The notes beneath the pieces are model-generated. The model worked only from the letters and a program-made list of their open reading frames with translations, was not told where the DNA came from and did not search any database. Position numbers and translations under genes: made by a program. Source: an uncultured Clostridia bacterium (GTDB taxonomy: Bacteria; Bacillota; Clostridia; Oscillospirales; Ruminococcaceae). From it: a DNA stretch of 8,476 nt. Below, in pieces: positions 1 to 6,588 of the stretch (the first letter of the stretch is position 1; every line of letters starts with the position of its first letter). The stretch covers positions 1 through 8,476 of the forward strand of contig CALCSA010000003.1 of assembly GCA_937894185.1 (NCBI GenBank), written 5' to 3'.

Positions 1-2
1 TT

Positions 3-767
3 CCCACCCTAACCCACGAGCAGAATGCCTTTCCCGGCGTCACCACCAAGCTCCTCACCCGCTATGTGGACAAGGTGCTGCTAGCTGTTCCCGAGGCCAT
101 TGACTACATCCCCCCAAAAGCTCACGACCGCTGTATCACCACCGGGAATCCGGTGCGGCAGGAGATTCTTTTAGCCGACCGCCAGTCCGCCCGCCAGAAA
201 ATGGGGGTGGGGGACCGAACCTGTCTGCTCAGCTTTGGCGGCAGTCTGGGAGCCCAGCAGATCAACGAGTCTATCGCCAAAGTGGTAGCATGGCACGCAG
301 GAAAGGGAAAAGTCCACCACATTCACGCCACCGGACAGTATGGGACAGAGCTCTTTCCCCAGCTGCTGCGGGAGCGGGGCATTCGGCCCGACGGGGACCC
401 TCATCTGGATATCCGCGCCTACATCGACGACATGCCCGACTGCCTGGCGGCGGCGGACCTTGTAATCTGCCGTTCGGGAGCCATCTCACTTTCCGAGTTG
501 CAGGCGGCGGGAAAAGCCTCCATTTTAATTCCCTCCCCCAACGTGGCGGAAAACCATCAGTACCACAACGCCATGGTAATGGTATCCAAAAACGCGGCCC
601 TGCTCATCGAGGAGCGGGAGTTGACGGGAACAAGCCTGATTCAAGCCATTGAGGAGCTGATGGCCGATCCGCAGGAGCTAAGAAACATTGGTAAAAACGC
701 AGCCTCACTGGCGATTATTGACTCTGCGGAGCGTATTTGCAATCAAATAGAAGAACTGTTGTCGTAA
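3..767 (+). CDS. murG: MurG, lipid I to lipid II GlcNAc transferase (5'-truncated by window edge)
   Basis: MurG transfers GlcNAc from UDP-GlcNAc to lipid I at the inner face of the membrane, giving lipid II, the last cytoplasmic step of peptidoglycan precursor synthesis. The open frame runs in from the window edge, so the GTG at 66 is an internal codon and not the start. The visible 254 codons begin in the conserved HEQNAFPG segment of the N-terminal lobe. They continue with the glycine-rich SFGGSLGAQQIN loop that opens the C-terminal domain, then the family signature YIDDM...ADLVICRSGAISLSEL. The glutamate of SELQAAG and the Q and N of HQYHNA correspond to known UDP-GlcNAc contacts. MurG is usually about 360 residues, so roughly 100 N-terminal residues, including the first Gly-rich loop, lie outside the window. 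It is followed by murA on the same strand, which fits a clostridial dcw cluster. The identification is firm. Confidence 0.95.
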   Translation, partial: PTLTHEQNAFPGVTTKLLTRYVDKVLLAVPEAIDYIPPKAHDRCITTGNPVRQEILLADRQSARQKMGVGDRTCLLSFGGSLGAQQINESIAKVVAWHAGKGKVHHIHATGQYGTELFPQLLRERGIRPDGDPHLDIRAYIDDMPDCLAAADLVICRSGAISLSELQAAGKASILIPSPNVAENHQYHNAMVMVSKNAALLIEERELTGTSLIQAIEELMADPQELRNIGKNAASLAIIDSAERICNQIEELLS

Positions 768-830
768 ATTTTAAAAAAAGTGCATTTTTTAGACTTTTTC
801 AGCCGTCAACCGGGGCTTTATCACCACTTC

Positions 831-932
831 CCACCCTTTTGCATAGTATAGCTTGCAGGGATGAGGAGCCTTTCGGGAAACCGTCCGGTCGGCTTGTATT
901 ATTTTCCGCCCTGCAATGTTAAGAAAGGGTGG
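831..932 (+). promoter_or_regulatory. Candidate structured leader that sequesters the murA ribosome binding site
   Basis: Seen by eye: CCACCCTTT (831-839) is the exact reverse complement of AAAGGGTGG (924-932), the murA Shine-Dalgarno region, and a G-U pair (840/923) extends the stem to ten pairs. Nested inside are an 8-bp stem TTGCAGGG/CCCTGCAA (853-860 with 909-916), a 4-bp stem AGCC/GGCT (867-870 with 891-894) and a CGG-GAAA-CCG hairpin with a GNRA-type loop (874-883). All four helices are mutually compatible. This would work as a translational off-switch or a metabolite-, protein- or temperature-sensing leader. I do not recognise it as a known riboswitch class. No folding or covariation analysis was possible, and no promoter was identified, so the RNA may simply be read through from murG. 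Confidence 0.4.
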
Positions 933-937
933 AAAAA

Positions 938-2194
938 ATGTCTAAATACGTCATTGAAGGTGGCAATAAGCTGACAGGTGAAGTGGTGATCCACGGCGCC
1001 AAAAATTCGGTGCTTCCTATTTTGGCCGCAACACTTTTGACAGATTCCAGCACGATACATAACTGTCCAAGCCTAAGCGATGTAGACGCCGCCTTTAATA
1101 TCCTGTCCAATCTGGGATGCCGGATCATGCGGGAGGACGACAGTGTCACCGTAGAAACCCAAGAATTGAGCAACTGCACCATCCCCGAGCATCTGATGCG
1201 GGAGATGCGCTCTTCCATCGTCTTTTTAGGGGCGGTGGTGGCCCGCTGCGGCGAAGCCAAAATCTCCATGCCCGGCGGCTGCGAACTGGGCCCCCGGCCC
1301 ATTGACCTGCACCTTTCCGCTTTGGAAAAGCTGGGGGTCACCATTGAAGAAGAGCACGGCTACCTCAACTGCACCGTAGCGGATAAGCTGCGGGGCGCCA
1401 CCATATCCCTGCCCTTTCCCAGTGTGGGCGCTACCGAAAATATCATGCTGGCCGCCTGCACCGCCGAAGGGGAAACTGTCATCCACAACCCTGCCCGAGA
1501 GCCCGAAATCATAGATTTGGCCAACTTTTTGCAGCGGGCGGGAGCCCGCATCCATATCGGCGAAAACGGAACCATCTACATTCAAGGTGTTAAGAAGCTG
1601 TACCCCACCGAGCATACCGTCATCCCCGACCGCATTGCGGCAGCCACTTATTTGTGCTGCGCCGCTATTACCGGGGGCGAGGTACTGCTGAAAAAGGTGA
1701 TTCCCCAGCATTTGACTTCTGTGTTCCCCATCTTGGAGGAGGCGGGCTGCCGCATTCGCCACACCGGCGGAGGAATCTACCTCCACGGCCCCGAGCGCCC
1801 CCGTCCCCTGCGCACGGTGCGCACCATGCCCTACCCCGGATTTCCCACCGATGCCCAGTCCCCCATGATGGCCCTGAGCTGTATTGCTTCCGGCACCTCG
1901 GTGTTTGTGGAGAACATCTTCGAAAGCCGCTACAAACATGCCTACGAACTGACCCGTATGGGTGCCAGAATCCATCTGGAGGGCCGTGTTGCTGTGGTGG
2001 AAGGCGTTTCCAGACTCCACGGGGCCCGGGTGGTCTGTACCGACCTGCGGGGGGGAGCCGCCCTGTGCTGTGCCGCTCTGGCAGCTAAAGGGCGCAGCGA
2101 AGTCACACAAATAAACCATATTGAGCGGGGTTATCAAGATTTTGACAAAAATCTTCGGAGCCTTGGCGCTATAATGGAAAAAGTTCGCGATTAA
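938..2194 (+). CDS. murA: UDP-N-acetylglucosamine 1-carboxyvinyltransferase MurA
   Basis: MurA transfers enolpyruvate from PEP to UDP-GlcNAc, the first committed step of peptidoglycan synthesis, in the cytoplasm. The ATG at 938 is chosen over an in-frame GTG at 929 because the Shine-Dalgarno-like AAAGGGTGG ends five bases before it and covers the GTG. From this start the protein is 418 residues, and the key residues fall on exactly the E. coli numbering: Lys22-Asn23, Cys115 in the MPGGC loop, Arg120, Asp305 in FPTDAQ, Arg331 and Arg397 in HIERGY. Cys115 is the nucleophile alkylated by fosfomycin, so by family knowledge the enzyme should be fosfomycin-sensitive. Position between murG and ftsQ/divIB suggests the main housekeeping MurA rather than a second paralogue. 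The divIB start lies 58 nt beyond the stop. Regulation may involve the structured leader upstream. Confidence 0.97.
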   Translation: MSKYVIEGGNKLTGEVVIHGAKNSVLPILAATLLTDSSTIHNCPSLSDVDAAFNILSNLGCRIMREDDSVTVETQELSNCTIPEHLMREMRSSIVFLGAVVARCGEAKISMPGGCELGPRPIDLHLSALEKLGVTIEEEHGYLNCTVADKLRGATISLPFPSVGATENIMLAACTAEGETVIHNPAREPEIIDLANFLQRAGARIHIGENGTIYIQGVKKLYPTEHTVIPDRIAAATYLCCAAITGGEVLLKKVIPQHLTSVFPILEEAGCRIRHTGGGIYLHGPERPRPLRTVRTMPYPGFPTDAQSPMMALSCIASGTSVFVENIFESRYKHAYELTRMGARIHLEGRVAVVEGVSRLHGARVVCTDLRGGAALCCAALAAKGRSEVTQINHIERGYQDFDKNLRSLGAIMEKVRD

Positions 2195-2252
2195 CGGCTC
2201 CTTGTCCCCACAGGACAACGCCGCAACCGGGAACACTTTTGGAGGAAACAAC

Positions 2253-3188
2253 GTGGCGAGGAAGAGGAAAAAAACGCCGGGTTCCCGGGCCGACACCCGG
2301 GACAGATCCCCGGCCCGTCAGCAGGTCCGGCGCAGAAAACGGCGCACCGGCAAGCGGACCCTGCACTATCTGCTCCTGCTGCTCCTTGTCACAGGAGCCG
2401 GAGCAGTCCTCTCCCTCACCGTCTTTTTTAAGATTGAGGATATTCAGGTGATCGGGGTGGACCGATATGAACCCGATACCATCATCGCAGTGTCCGGCAT
2501 CCAAAAAGAGGACAACCTGCTGCGAATTCCCACCGCAGAGGTGGAAGAAAAGATTCTGGATGCCTTTCCCTATATCGAAAGCGTCAAGGTGGCCCGGCGA
2601 TTCCCTCCCCGTGTGGAGCTGCAAGTCACCCAGTGCGTTCCCGAAGCGGCGGTTCTGGACGGCGGCAGGCTGGGGCTGATCACCCGGGAAGGCAAGCTGC
2701 TGGAAGCAGGCGACCTCTACATCCCCCCTGAGGTTCCGGTGATCAAAGGCTTGGAGCTGGAAGGGTTTGTCCCCGGTGACCTGCTGGGTGGAGAGGAGCA
2801 CCCCGAAAATCAGGAGCGGCTCTGGATGCTGGATTATCTCTTTGACGCTGCCGAGCAGATCGGCTTTGGTCCCATCACCAATGTGGATGTCAGCGACCGC
2901 CTCAACATGAAGATGGTCTACGAGGCCCGTCTGGTGCTGGAGCTGGGCAGCGAGGCGGATATGGAGTACAAGCTCACCTTTTTGCAGGAAGTCATCCATG
3001 ATTTGGGTCCGGAGGATCAGGCCCGACTGGATGCCACCAATGTCCGGGATAAGCGGATTCTGGTAAAATGGGGGAAAGTGGAGGAGGGCGTCTTCACCCC
3101 CCTGCAGGGCGGTGACAGAGAGGTCACCACAGAAGATCAGGAAACTATTTTGGCAGAAGGTTCCTCTTCTCCCAAAAGTAACCCTTAA
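2253..3188 (+). CDS. Cell division protein FtsQ/DivIB, POTRA-domain type
   Basis: This is a bitopic membrane protein of the FtsQ/DivIB family, which links FtsL/FtsB(DivIC) to the septal peptidoglycan synthase on the outer face of the membrane. The GTG at 2253 is preferred because GGAGG sits seven bases upstream; an in-frame TTG at 2202 lacks a comparable site. The 311-residue product has a very basic cytoplasmic tail (about 1-36, rich in R and K) and one hydrophobic segment (about 37-58). An extracytoplasmic POTRA domain follows (about 59-127, starting FKIEDIQVIG and including PYIESVKVARRFPP), then a beta-rich region to about 290 and an acidic, Ser-rich end. Sequence in this family diverges fast, so the call rests on topology, the POTRA signature and the dcw position between murA and ftsZ. 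A 6-bp hairpin (2202-2218) lies just upstream of the site, with no U-tract. Confidence 0.88.
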   Translation: MARKRKKTPGSRADTRDRSPARQQVRRRKRRTGKRTLHYLLLLLLVTGAGAVLSLTVFFKIEDIQVIGVDRYEPDTIIAVSGIQKEDNLLRIPTAEVEEKILDAFPYIESVKVARRFPPRVELQVTQCVPEAAVLDGGRLGLITREGKLLEAGDLYIPPEVPVIKGLELEGFVPGDLLGGEEHPENQERLWMLDYLFDAAEQIGFGPITNVDVSDRLNMKMVYEARLVLELGSEADMEYKLTFLQEVIHDLGPEDQARLDATNVRDKRILVKWGKVEEGVFTPLQGGDREVTTEDQETILAEGSSSPKSNP

Positions 3189-3233
3189 AATATGAACTGC
3201 CCGTAAATAAGCGAAAAAATCCAAGGGCATATA

Positions 3234-3300
3234 TTGTGTTTTCGTGTAAGATTTGTTAAAGTATTAAAGAGTATCTTTTTGATCTGGCATATTGTATAAC
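3234..3300 (+). promoter_or_regulatory. AT-rich region upstream of ftsZ with weak sigma-A-like promoter candidates
   Basis: The gap between divIB and ftsZ is clearly more AT-rich than its flanks. TTGTGT (3234-3239) and TAAAGT (3257-3262) are separated by 17 bases but match the sigma-A consensus only partly. A second possible -10, TATAAC (3295-3300), has no good -35 partner. An ftsZ promoter here is plausible because ftsZ often has its own promoters in Firmicutes, but the sequence support is weak. Confidence 0.25.
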
Positions 3301-3336
3301 GTTAAAGGAAACTGAAAATATATGGGAGGCGCCAAA

Positions 3337-4446
3337 ATGCAGATGAATTTTGGTATGGATAACGATTCGGAGAAGGTAGTCTCCATAAAGGTAGTGGGTG
3401 TGGGCGGCGGCGGCGGAAACGCCGTCAACCGGATGATCGATTCCTCTATGGACAGCGTGGAGTTTATTTCGGTCAACACCGACAGTCAGGCCCTGAATAT
3501 CTCCAAAGCTACCTACAAGCTGCATATTGGCGGCAAAATGACCAAGGGGAAAGGAGCCGGCGGCTTTCCCGAAAAGGGGCAGAAGGCGGCCGAGGAAAAC
3601 CGCGAGGAAATCGCTGCGTCCATTAAAGATGCCGATATGGTGTTTATCACGGCGGGAATGGGCGGCGGCACCGGAACAGGCGCTGCTCCCATTGTGGCGG
3701 AAATCGCTCACGAAATGGGCATTCTCACCGTAGGGATTGTCACCAAGCCCTTTGCCTTTGAAGGCAAGCGCAGAATGGAACAGGCCGAGGGAGGCGTTGC
3801 CGCTCTTAAAGAGAGCGTAGACGCTTTGCTGGTGATTCCCAACGAGCGCCTCAAGCTGATTTCCGACCAGAAGATCACCTTGAAGAACGCTTTTTCCGCC
3901 GCCGACGATGTGCTGCGCCAAGGGGTGCAGAGCATCTCCGACCTGATCAACGTTCCCGGTGTGGTCAATCTGGACTTTGCCGACGTCACCGCTATTATGA
4001 AAAATGCCGGGTACGCTCACATGGGCGTGGGCCGGGCCGCCGGAAAGGATAAGGCTCAGGTGGCCGCCAGTCAGGCCATCTCCTCCCCCCTGCTGGAAAC
4101 CTCCATCAAAGGGGCCAGAGGCGTCATCATCAACATTACCGCCGCGGAGGACGTGGATCTGGACGATGTGGATTTTGCCGCGTCCATGGTCCACTCTCAA
4201 ACTCACCCCGACGTCAACCTGATTTGGGGCGCCGCTCTGGACCCCGCGTTGCAGGATGAGATGATTGTGACCGTCATCGCCACCGGATTTGATGCCGCCA
4301 GCGGCACTGCTCCCAGCTTTACCGCCGCCGAATCCGCCGCTGTGGCCACCCCTGCGGCAAAGCCGGAGGAACAAGCCTTTGCCGAGGACGAGGACGATCA
4401 GGGCTTCTACGATATTATGGAGCTGTTCAACAAGAAAAACCGCTAA
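3337..4446 (+). CDS. ftsZ: Cell division GTPase FtsZ
   Basis: FtsZ is the tubulin-like GTPase that polymerises into the cytoplasmic Z ring. The ATG at 3337 is chosen because GGGAGG (3324-3329) lies seven bases upstream; the in-frame ATG at 3322 overlaps that site. The protein is 369 residues. It has the N-terminal nucleotide loop GVGGGGGNAVNRMI (21-34), NTDSQAL (47-53), the tubulin signature GGGTGTGAAP (109-118), and the T7 catalytic loop NLDFADV (211-217) that completes the GTPase site of the next subunit. An acidic Ala/Pro/Glu linker leads to a C-terminal peptide ending FYDIMELFNKKNR, with no proline where the usual IPxFL motif would have one. In the T3 loop the usual GAGxNPE is GAGGFPE, with Phe for Asn. 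No ftsA is next to it. A terminator follows directly, so this gene ends the dcw transcript. Confidence 0.97.
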   Translation: MQMNFGMDNDSEKVVSIKVVGVGGGGGNAVNRMIDSSMDSVEFISVNTDSQALNISKATYKLHIGGKMTKGKGAGGFPEKGQKAAEENREEIAASIKDADMVFITAGMGGGTGTGAAPIVAEIAHEMGILTVGIVTKPFAFEGKRRMEQAEGGVAALKESVDALLVIPNERLKLISDQKITLKNAFSAADDVLRQGVQSISDLINVPGVVNLDFADVTAIMKNAGYAHMGVGRAAGKDKAQVAASQAISSPLLETSIKGARGVIINITAAEDVDLDDVDFAASMVHSQTHPDVNLIWGAALDPALQDEMIVTVIATGFDAASGTAPSFTAAESAAVATPAAKPEEQAFAEDEDDQGFYDIMELFNKKNR

Positions 4447-4464
4447 AGGTACATAGTCTTTTTT

Positions 4465-4500
4465 GCGCCGGACAAGGTATGCCCGGCGCTTTTTCTTTTT
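4465..4500 (+). terminator. Intrinsic terminator after ftsZ
   Basis: GCGCCGG (4465-4471) and CCGGCGC (4483-4489) form a perfect 7-bp GC stem with an 11-nt loop, followed by TTTTTCTTTTT (4490-4500). It begins 18 nt after the ftsZ stop and separates the division genes from the flagellin unit. Confidence 0.88.
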
Positions 4501-4544
4501 ATCAAGCCGTTTTTCCATAAAATATATTTCTTTTTGGAAAATAT

Positions 4545-4571
4545 TAAAGTTTTCGGAAATACCACCGATAT
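4545..4571 (+). promoter_or_regulatory. Sigma-D (sigma-28) flagellin promoter
   Basis: TAAA (4545-4548), exactly 15 bases, then ACCGATAT (4564-4571). The known sigma-D consensus is TAAA-N15-GCCGATAT, so the -35 is perfect and the -10 matches seven of eight positions. It lies in an AT-rich stretch just after the ftsZ terminator and points at the flagellin gene. Transcription should start near 4578, giving a leader of about 180 nt. This implies late-class flagellar control by FliA/SigD. Confidence 0.87.
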
Positions 4572-4577
4572 ATTTTA

Positions 4578-4759
4578 TGTAGGCGTAGAAGGGCATTTAC
4601 GCCGGAGGGCGCACACAGTATGATTACGCGGCATACCCGGCGCCAATCCCAATTGCCATTGCGCAACACCGACAAAGGATTTGAAGGCGGCGCGCAAGTC
4701 CATCCCCCGTTTTACCCGAGCGGGGGAACTGCAAACAAAATAACAAGGAGGAACGATTC
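4578..4759 (+). promoter_or_regulatory. Long flagellin mRNA leader with hairpins and a CsrA-like site at the RBS
   Basis: The leader has an inverted repeat GGCGTA/TACGCC (4582-4587 with 4598-4603) at its predicted 5' end and a GC hairpin CCCCCG/CGGGGG (4704-4709 with 4721-4726). The ribosome binding site AAGGAGG (4745-4751) is eight bases before the ATG. ACAAGGA (4743-4749) matches the central ACARGGA of the known CsrA consensus and overlaps that site. A further GGA at the 3' foot of the GC hairpin (4725-4727) could be a second contact. In B. subtilis, hag translation is repressed by CsrA at two leader sites with FliW as antagonist; a similar scheme here is an inference. Neither csrA nor fliW is in the window. 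Confidence 0.5.
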
Positions 4760-6358
4760 ATGATTATCCAACACAACATTTCCGCAATGAACTCCCACCG
4801 TCAGCTGGGCCTCAACAATGCCGGCACTTCCAAGAACCTGGAAAAACTGTCTTCCGGCTACAAGATCAACCGCGCCGGTGACGACGCTGCCGGTCTGGCG
4901 ATTTCCGAAAAAATGCGCGGCCAGATCCGTGGTCTTGCCATGGCCGAGCAGAACGCCAACAACGGCATCTCCCTGATTCAGACCGCTGAGGGCGGCCTCA
5001 ACGAGACCCACGCCATTCTGCAAAGAATGCGGGAGCTGGCTGTTCAGTCCTCCAACGGCACCTACAAGGACGAAGTAGACCGTGAGAATCTGGACAAAGA
5101 AGTACAGGCTCTGAAGAGCGAGATCACCCGTATCTCCGAATCCACCCACTACAACAACATCAAGCTTCTGGACGGTTCTTTGAGCGGCGGCGGTTCTGCA
5201 GGCACTACCCTGACCGGCGGCGTAATCGCCAACTATAAGTCTGCAACAGTTACAAACAGTGCTGCTGCTGCGCTGACAGATAGTGAACTCATTGAGGAAA
5301 CCATTACAATTGATGGTGCTACCGTTAAGATTGACTGGGGCTCCCTGAGTGTAGACGATAAAGCTGCACTGACTAAGGATTGGAGCACTGGTACTGATAC
5401 CACTGCCGCCGATGCGAAAAAAGCTGCTGGGATTTTGGAAAGAACTATTAATTCAGCTCTGGACAAAAGTGGCTTGAATGCCAACCACGTCAGGGGAATG
5501 GCTTCCGGGACAAACGGGTTTACCATGACCAGCGCATCCGACGGTAAGTCAGAATTCGTCTTTGGTACCGACAGTGCTGCGCTGAGTACGCTGTTTACTC
5601 AGGCTGCGGATGACGTGGTATCCGCTACCGTTTCCCTGCCTGGTGCTGCCGATATGGAAGGCGACTTTGTCATGACCATCGATGGTAAAGACTACGCCAT
5701 TACCACCGCTACCATCGCTAGCGATGGCTCCGATATCCACACTGTTTTGAAGGCTTCCATTGATGCGGTCATTACTGCTTACAATGCCGCTGTTCCAGCC
5801 GATCAGGTTCTTGATGAAGCCGACTTTTCCGTCAAGCTGAATTCCGAAGGCCGTCTGGAAATTTCCAATAGTTCCAGCGTAGCTATCGGCTTCAAAGACT
5901 TGGAAGGTGAAAGCGTAGCCAAGACTCTGGGCATTTCCTCTCAGGGCAAGGTGCAGGGCGGCGGCCTCATCTTCCAGATCGGCGCCAATGGCGGCGAGGA
6001 CCAGAGAGTTTCCCTGTCTGTGGGCGACATGAGCGCACAGGGCATCGGCGTGGCCGGCGTTTCCATCTCCACCCGCGAGGAAGCCAATGCTTCTATTGAA
6101 GTCATCGATAACGCTATCAATCAGGTTTCCGGCACTCGTGCCGACTTGGGCGCTCTGCAAAACCGCTTGGAGCACACCCTGAACAACCTGGGCGTGACCA
6201 AGGAGAACCTGACCGCTGCCGAGTCCTCCATCCGTGACGTTGACATGGCCAAAGAGATGATGGAGTTCACCAAGAACAACATCCTCGTGCAGGCTTCTCA
6301 GGCCATGCTGGCTCAGGCCAATCAGCTGCCTCAGGGCGTTCTGTCCCTGCTCCGGTAA
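4760..6358 (+). CDS. Flagellin, with a large variable middle domain
   Basis: This is the structural subunit of the flagellar filament (hag/fliC family), exported through the flagellar type III system. The start is fixed by AAGGAGG eight bases upstream. The conserved N-terminal D0/D1 region spans about 1-140 (MIIQHNISAMN start, LSSGYKINRAGDDAAGLAIS). The conserved C-terminal D1/D0 region spans about 398-532, ending QANQLPQGVLSLLR. QRMREL (88-93) is the D1 helix motif that TLR5 contacts in other flagellins, so recognition is plausible. The middle (about 141-397) is a surface-exposed variable insert rich in Ala, Ser, Thr and Asp; the stretch from FVMTIDGKDYAI onward resembles the inserted beta-rich flagellin_IN type fold. 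Codons in this insert look more AT-leaning than in the C-ending conserved arms. At 532 residues it is longer than minimal flagellins of about 275. A sigma-D promoter precedes it. Confidence 0.97.
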   Translation: MIIQHNISAMNSHRQLGLNNAGTSKNLEKLSSGYKINRAGDDAAGLAISEKMRGQIRGLAMAEQNANNGISLIQTAEGGLNETHAILQRMRELAVQSSNGTYKDEVDRENLDKEVQALKSEITRISESTHYNNIKLLDGSLSGGGSAGTTLTGGVIANYKSATVTNSAAAALTDSELIEETITIDGATVKIDWGSLSVDDKAALTKDWSTGTDTTAADAKKAAGILERTINSALDKSGLNANHVRGMASGTNGFTMTSASDGKSEFVFGTDSAALSTLFTQAADDVVSATVSLPGAADMEGDFVMTIDGKDYAITTATIASDGSDIHTVLKASIDAVITAYNAAVPADQVLDEADFSVKLNSEGRLEISNSSSVAIGFKDLEGESVAKTLGISSQGKVQGGGLIFQIGANGGEDQRVSLSVGDMSAQGIGVAGVSISTREEANASIEVIDNAINQVSGTRADLGALQNRLEHTLNNLGVTKENLTAAESSIRDVDMAKEMMEFTKNNILVQASQAMLAQANQLPQGVLSLLR

Positions 6359-6361
6359 GCT

Positions 6362-6509
6362 AGGTCTTAGCGACCTGCTTTCCACGCTGCGAAAGCCGCT
6401 CACAAGACGGCTTTTGCGCAAACTTAGCCCGTCCGGTTTCTGCCTGAACTTGGGCAGAGCAGGAACAGTCCGCGTAATATAGAAATGCAAGGCGGCGGGT
6501 AACCCCTTG
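6362..6509 (+). ncRNA. Hairpin-rich region downstream of flagellin, possible structured 3' UTR or small RNA
   Basis: No credible gene lies between the flagellin stop and 6589. By eye this stretch has a series of separate hairpins: AGGTC/GACCT with a 5-nt loop (6362-6376); a 10-pair stem GCGAAAGCCG/CGGCTTTTGC with one G-U pair and a 9-nt loop (6389-6417); TCTGCC/GGCAGA with an 8-nt loop (6439-6458); and CAAGG/CCTTG (6488-6509). None is followed by a U-tract, so none is a typical terminator. The region may stabilise the flagellin mRNA, encode a processed small RNA, or be a decayed spacer. I match it to no known RNA family. Confidence is low because folding was not computed. Confidence 0.3.
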
Positions 6510-6520
6510 TGTTTCAACTG

Positions 6521-6560
6521 GATAAGCGCTGCCGCAAAACGGTGGCGCTTATCTTAATTT
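6521..6560 (+). terminator. Strong hairpin, likely terminator of the flagellin transcript
   Basis: GATAAGCGC (6521-6529) pairs perfectly with GCGCTTATC (6545-6553). The inner TGCCG/CGGTG extends this to 14 pairs, two of them G-U, around a CAAAA loop. The following TTAATTT is only a weak U-tract, so termination may be partial and allow some read-through into the gene at 6589. Confidence 0.65.
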
Positions 6561-6588
6561 AAGGCTTGTCCCAAAGCGGGGTGTTTGT

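Noticed and set aside
773..790. A-run/T-run hairpin just after murG as a terminator
   Set aside because: The stem would be only A-U pairs with no GC core, which is too weak for an intrinsic terminator.
847..852. TATAGC as a -10 promoter for murA
   Set aside because: No acceptable -35 sequence at 16-18 bases upstream.
1226..2296. Long - strand open frame (356 codons) opposite murA
   Set aside because: It mirrors the murA reading frame in GC-rich sequence, has no recognisable domain, and murA is certain from its catalytic residues.
2169..3230. Long - strand open frame (353 codons) opposite divIB
   Set aside because: Antisense shadow of a well-supported gene with its own ribosome binding site; its product has no family features.
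3256..4596. Very long - strand open frame (446 codons) opposite ftsZ
   Set aside because: It is the complement of highly conserved ftsZ codons, runs across the ftsZ terminator and the sigma-D promoter, and has a composition unlike a real protein.
6475..6480. TAATAT as a -10 promoter for the 117-residue gene
   Set aside because: Only a partial match, and the nearest TTG-containing -35 is 19 bases away with a poor remainder; the strong hairpin at 6521 lies downstream of it.
5549..6517. - strand open frame (322 codons) opposite the flagellin
   Set aside because: Shadow of flagellin; it overlaps both the conserved C-terminal domain and the hairpin-rich spacer.
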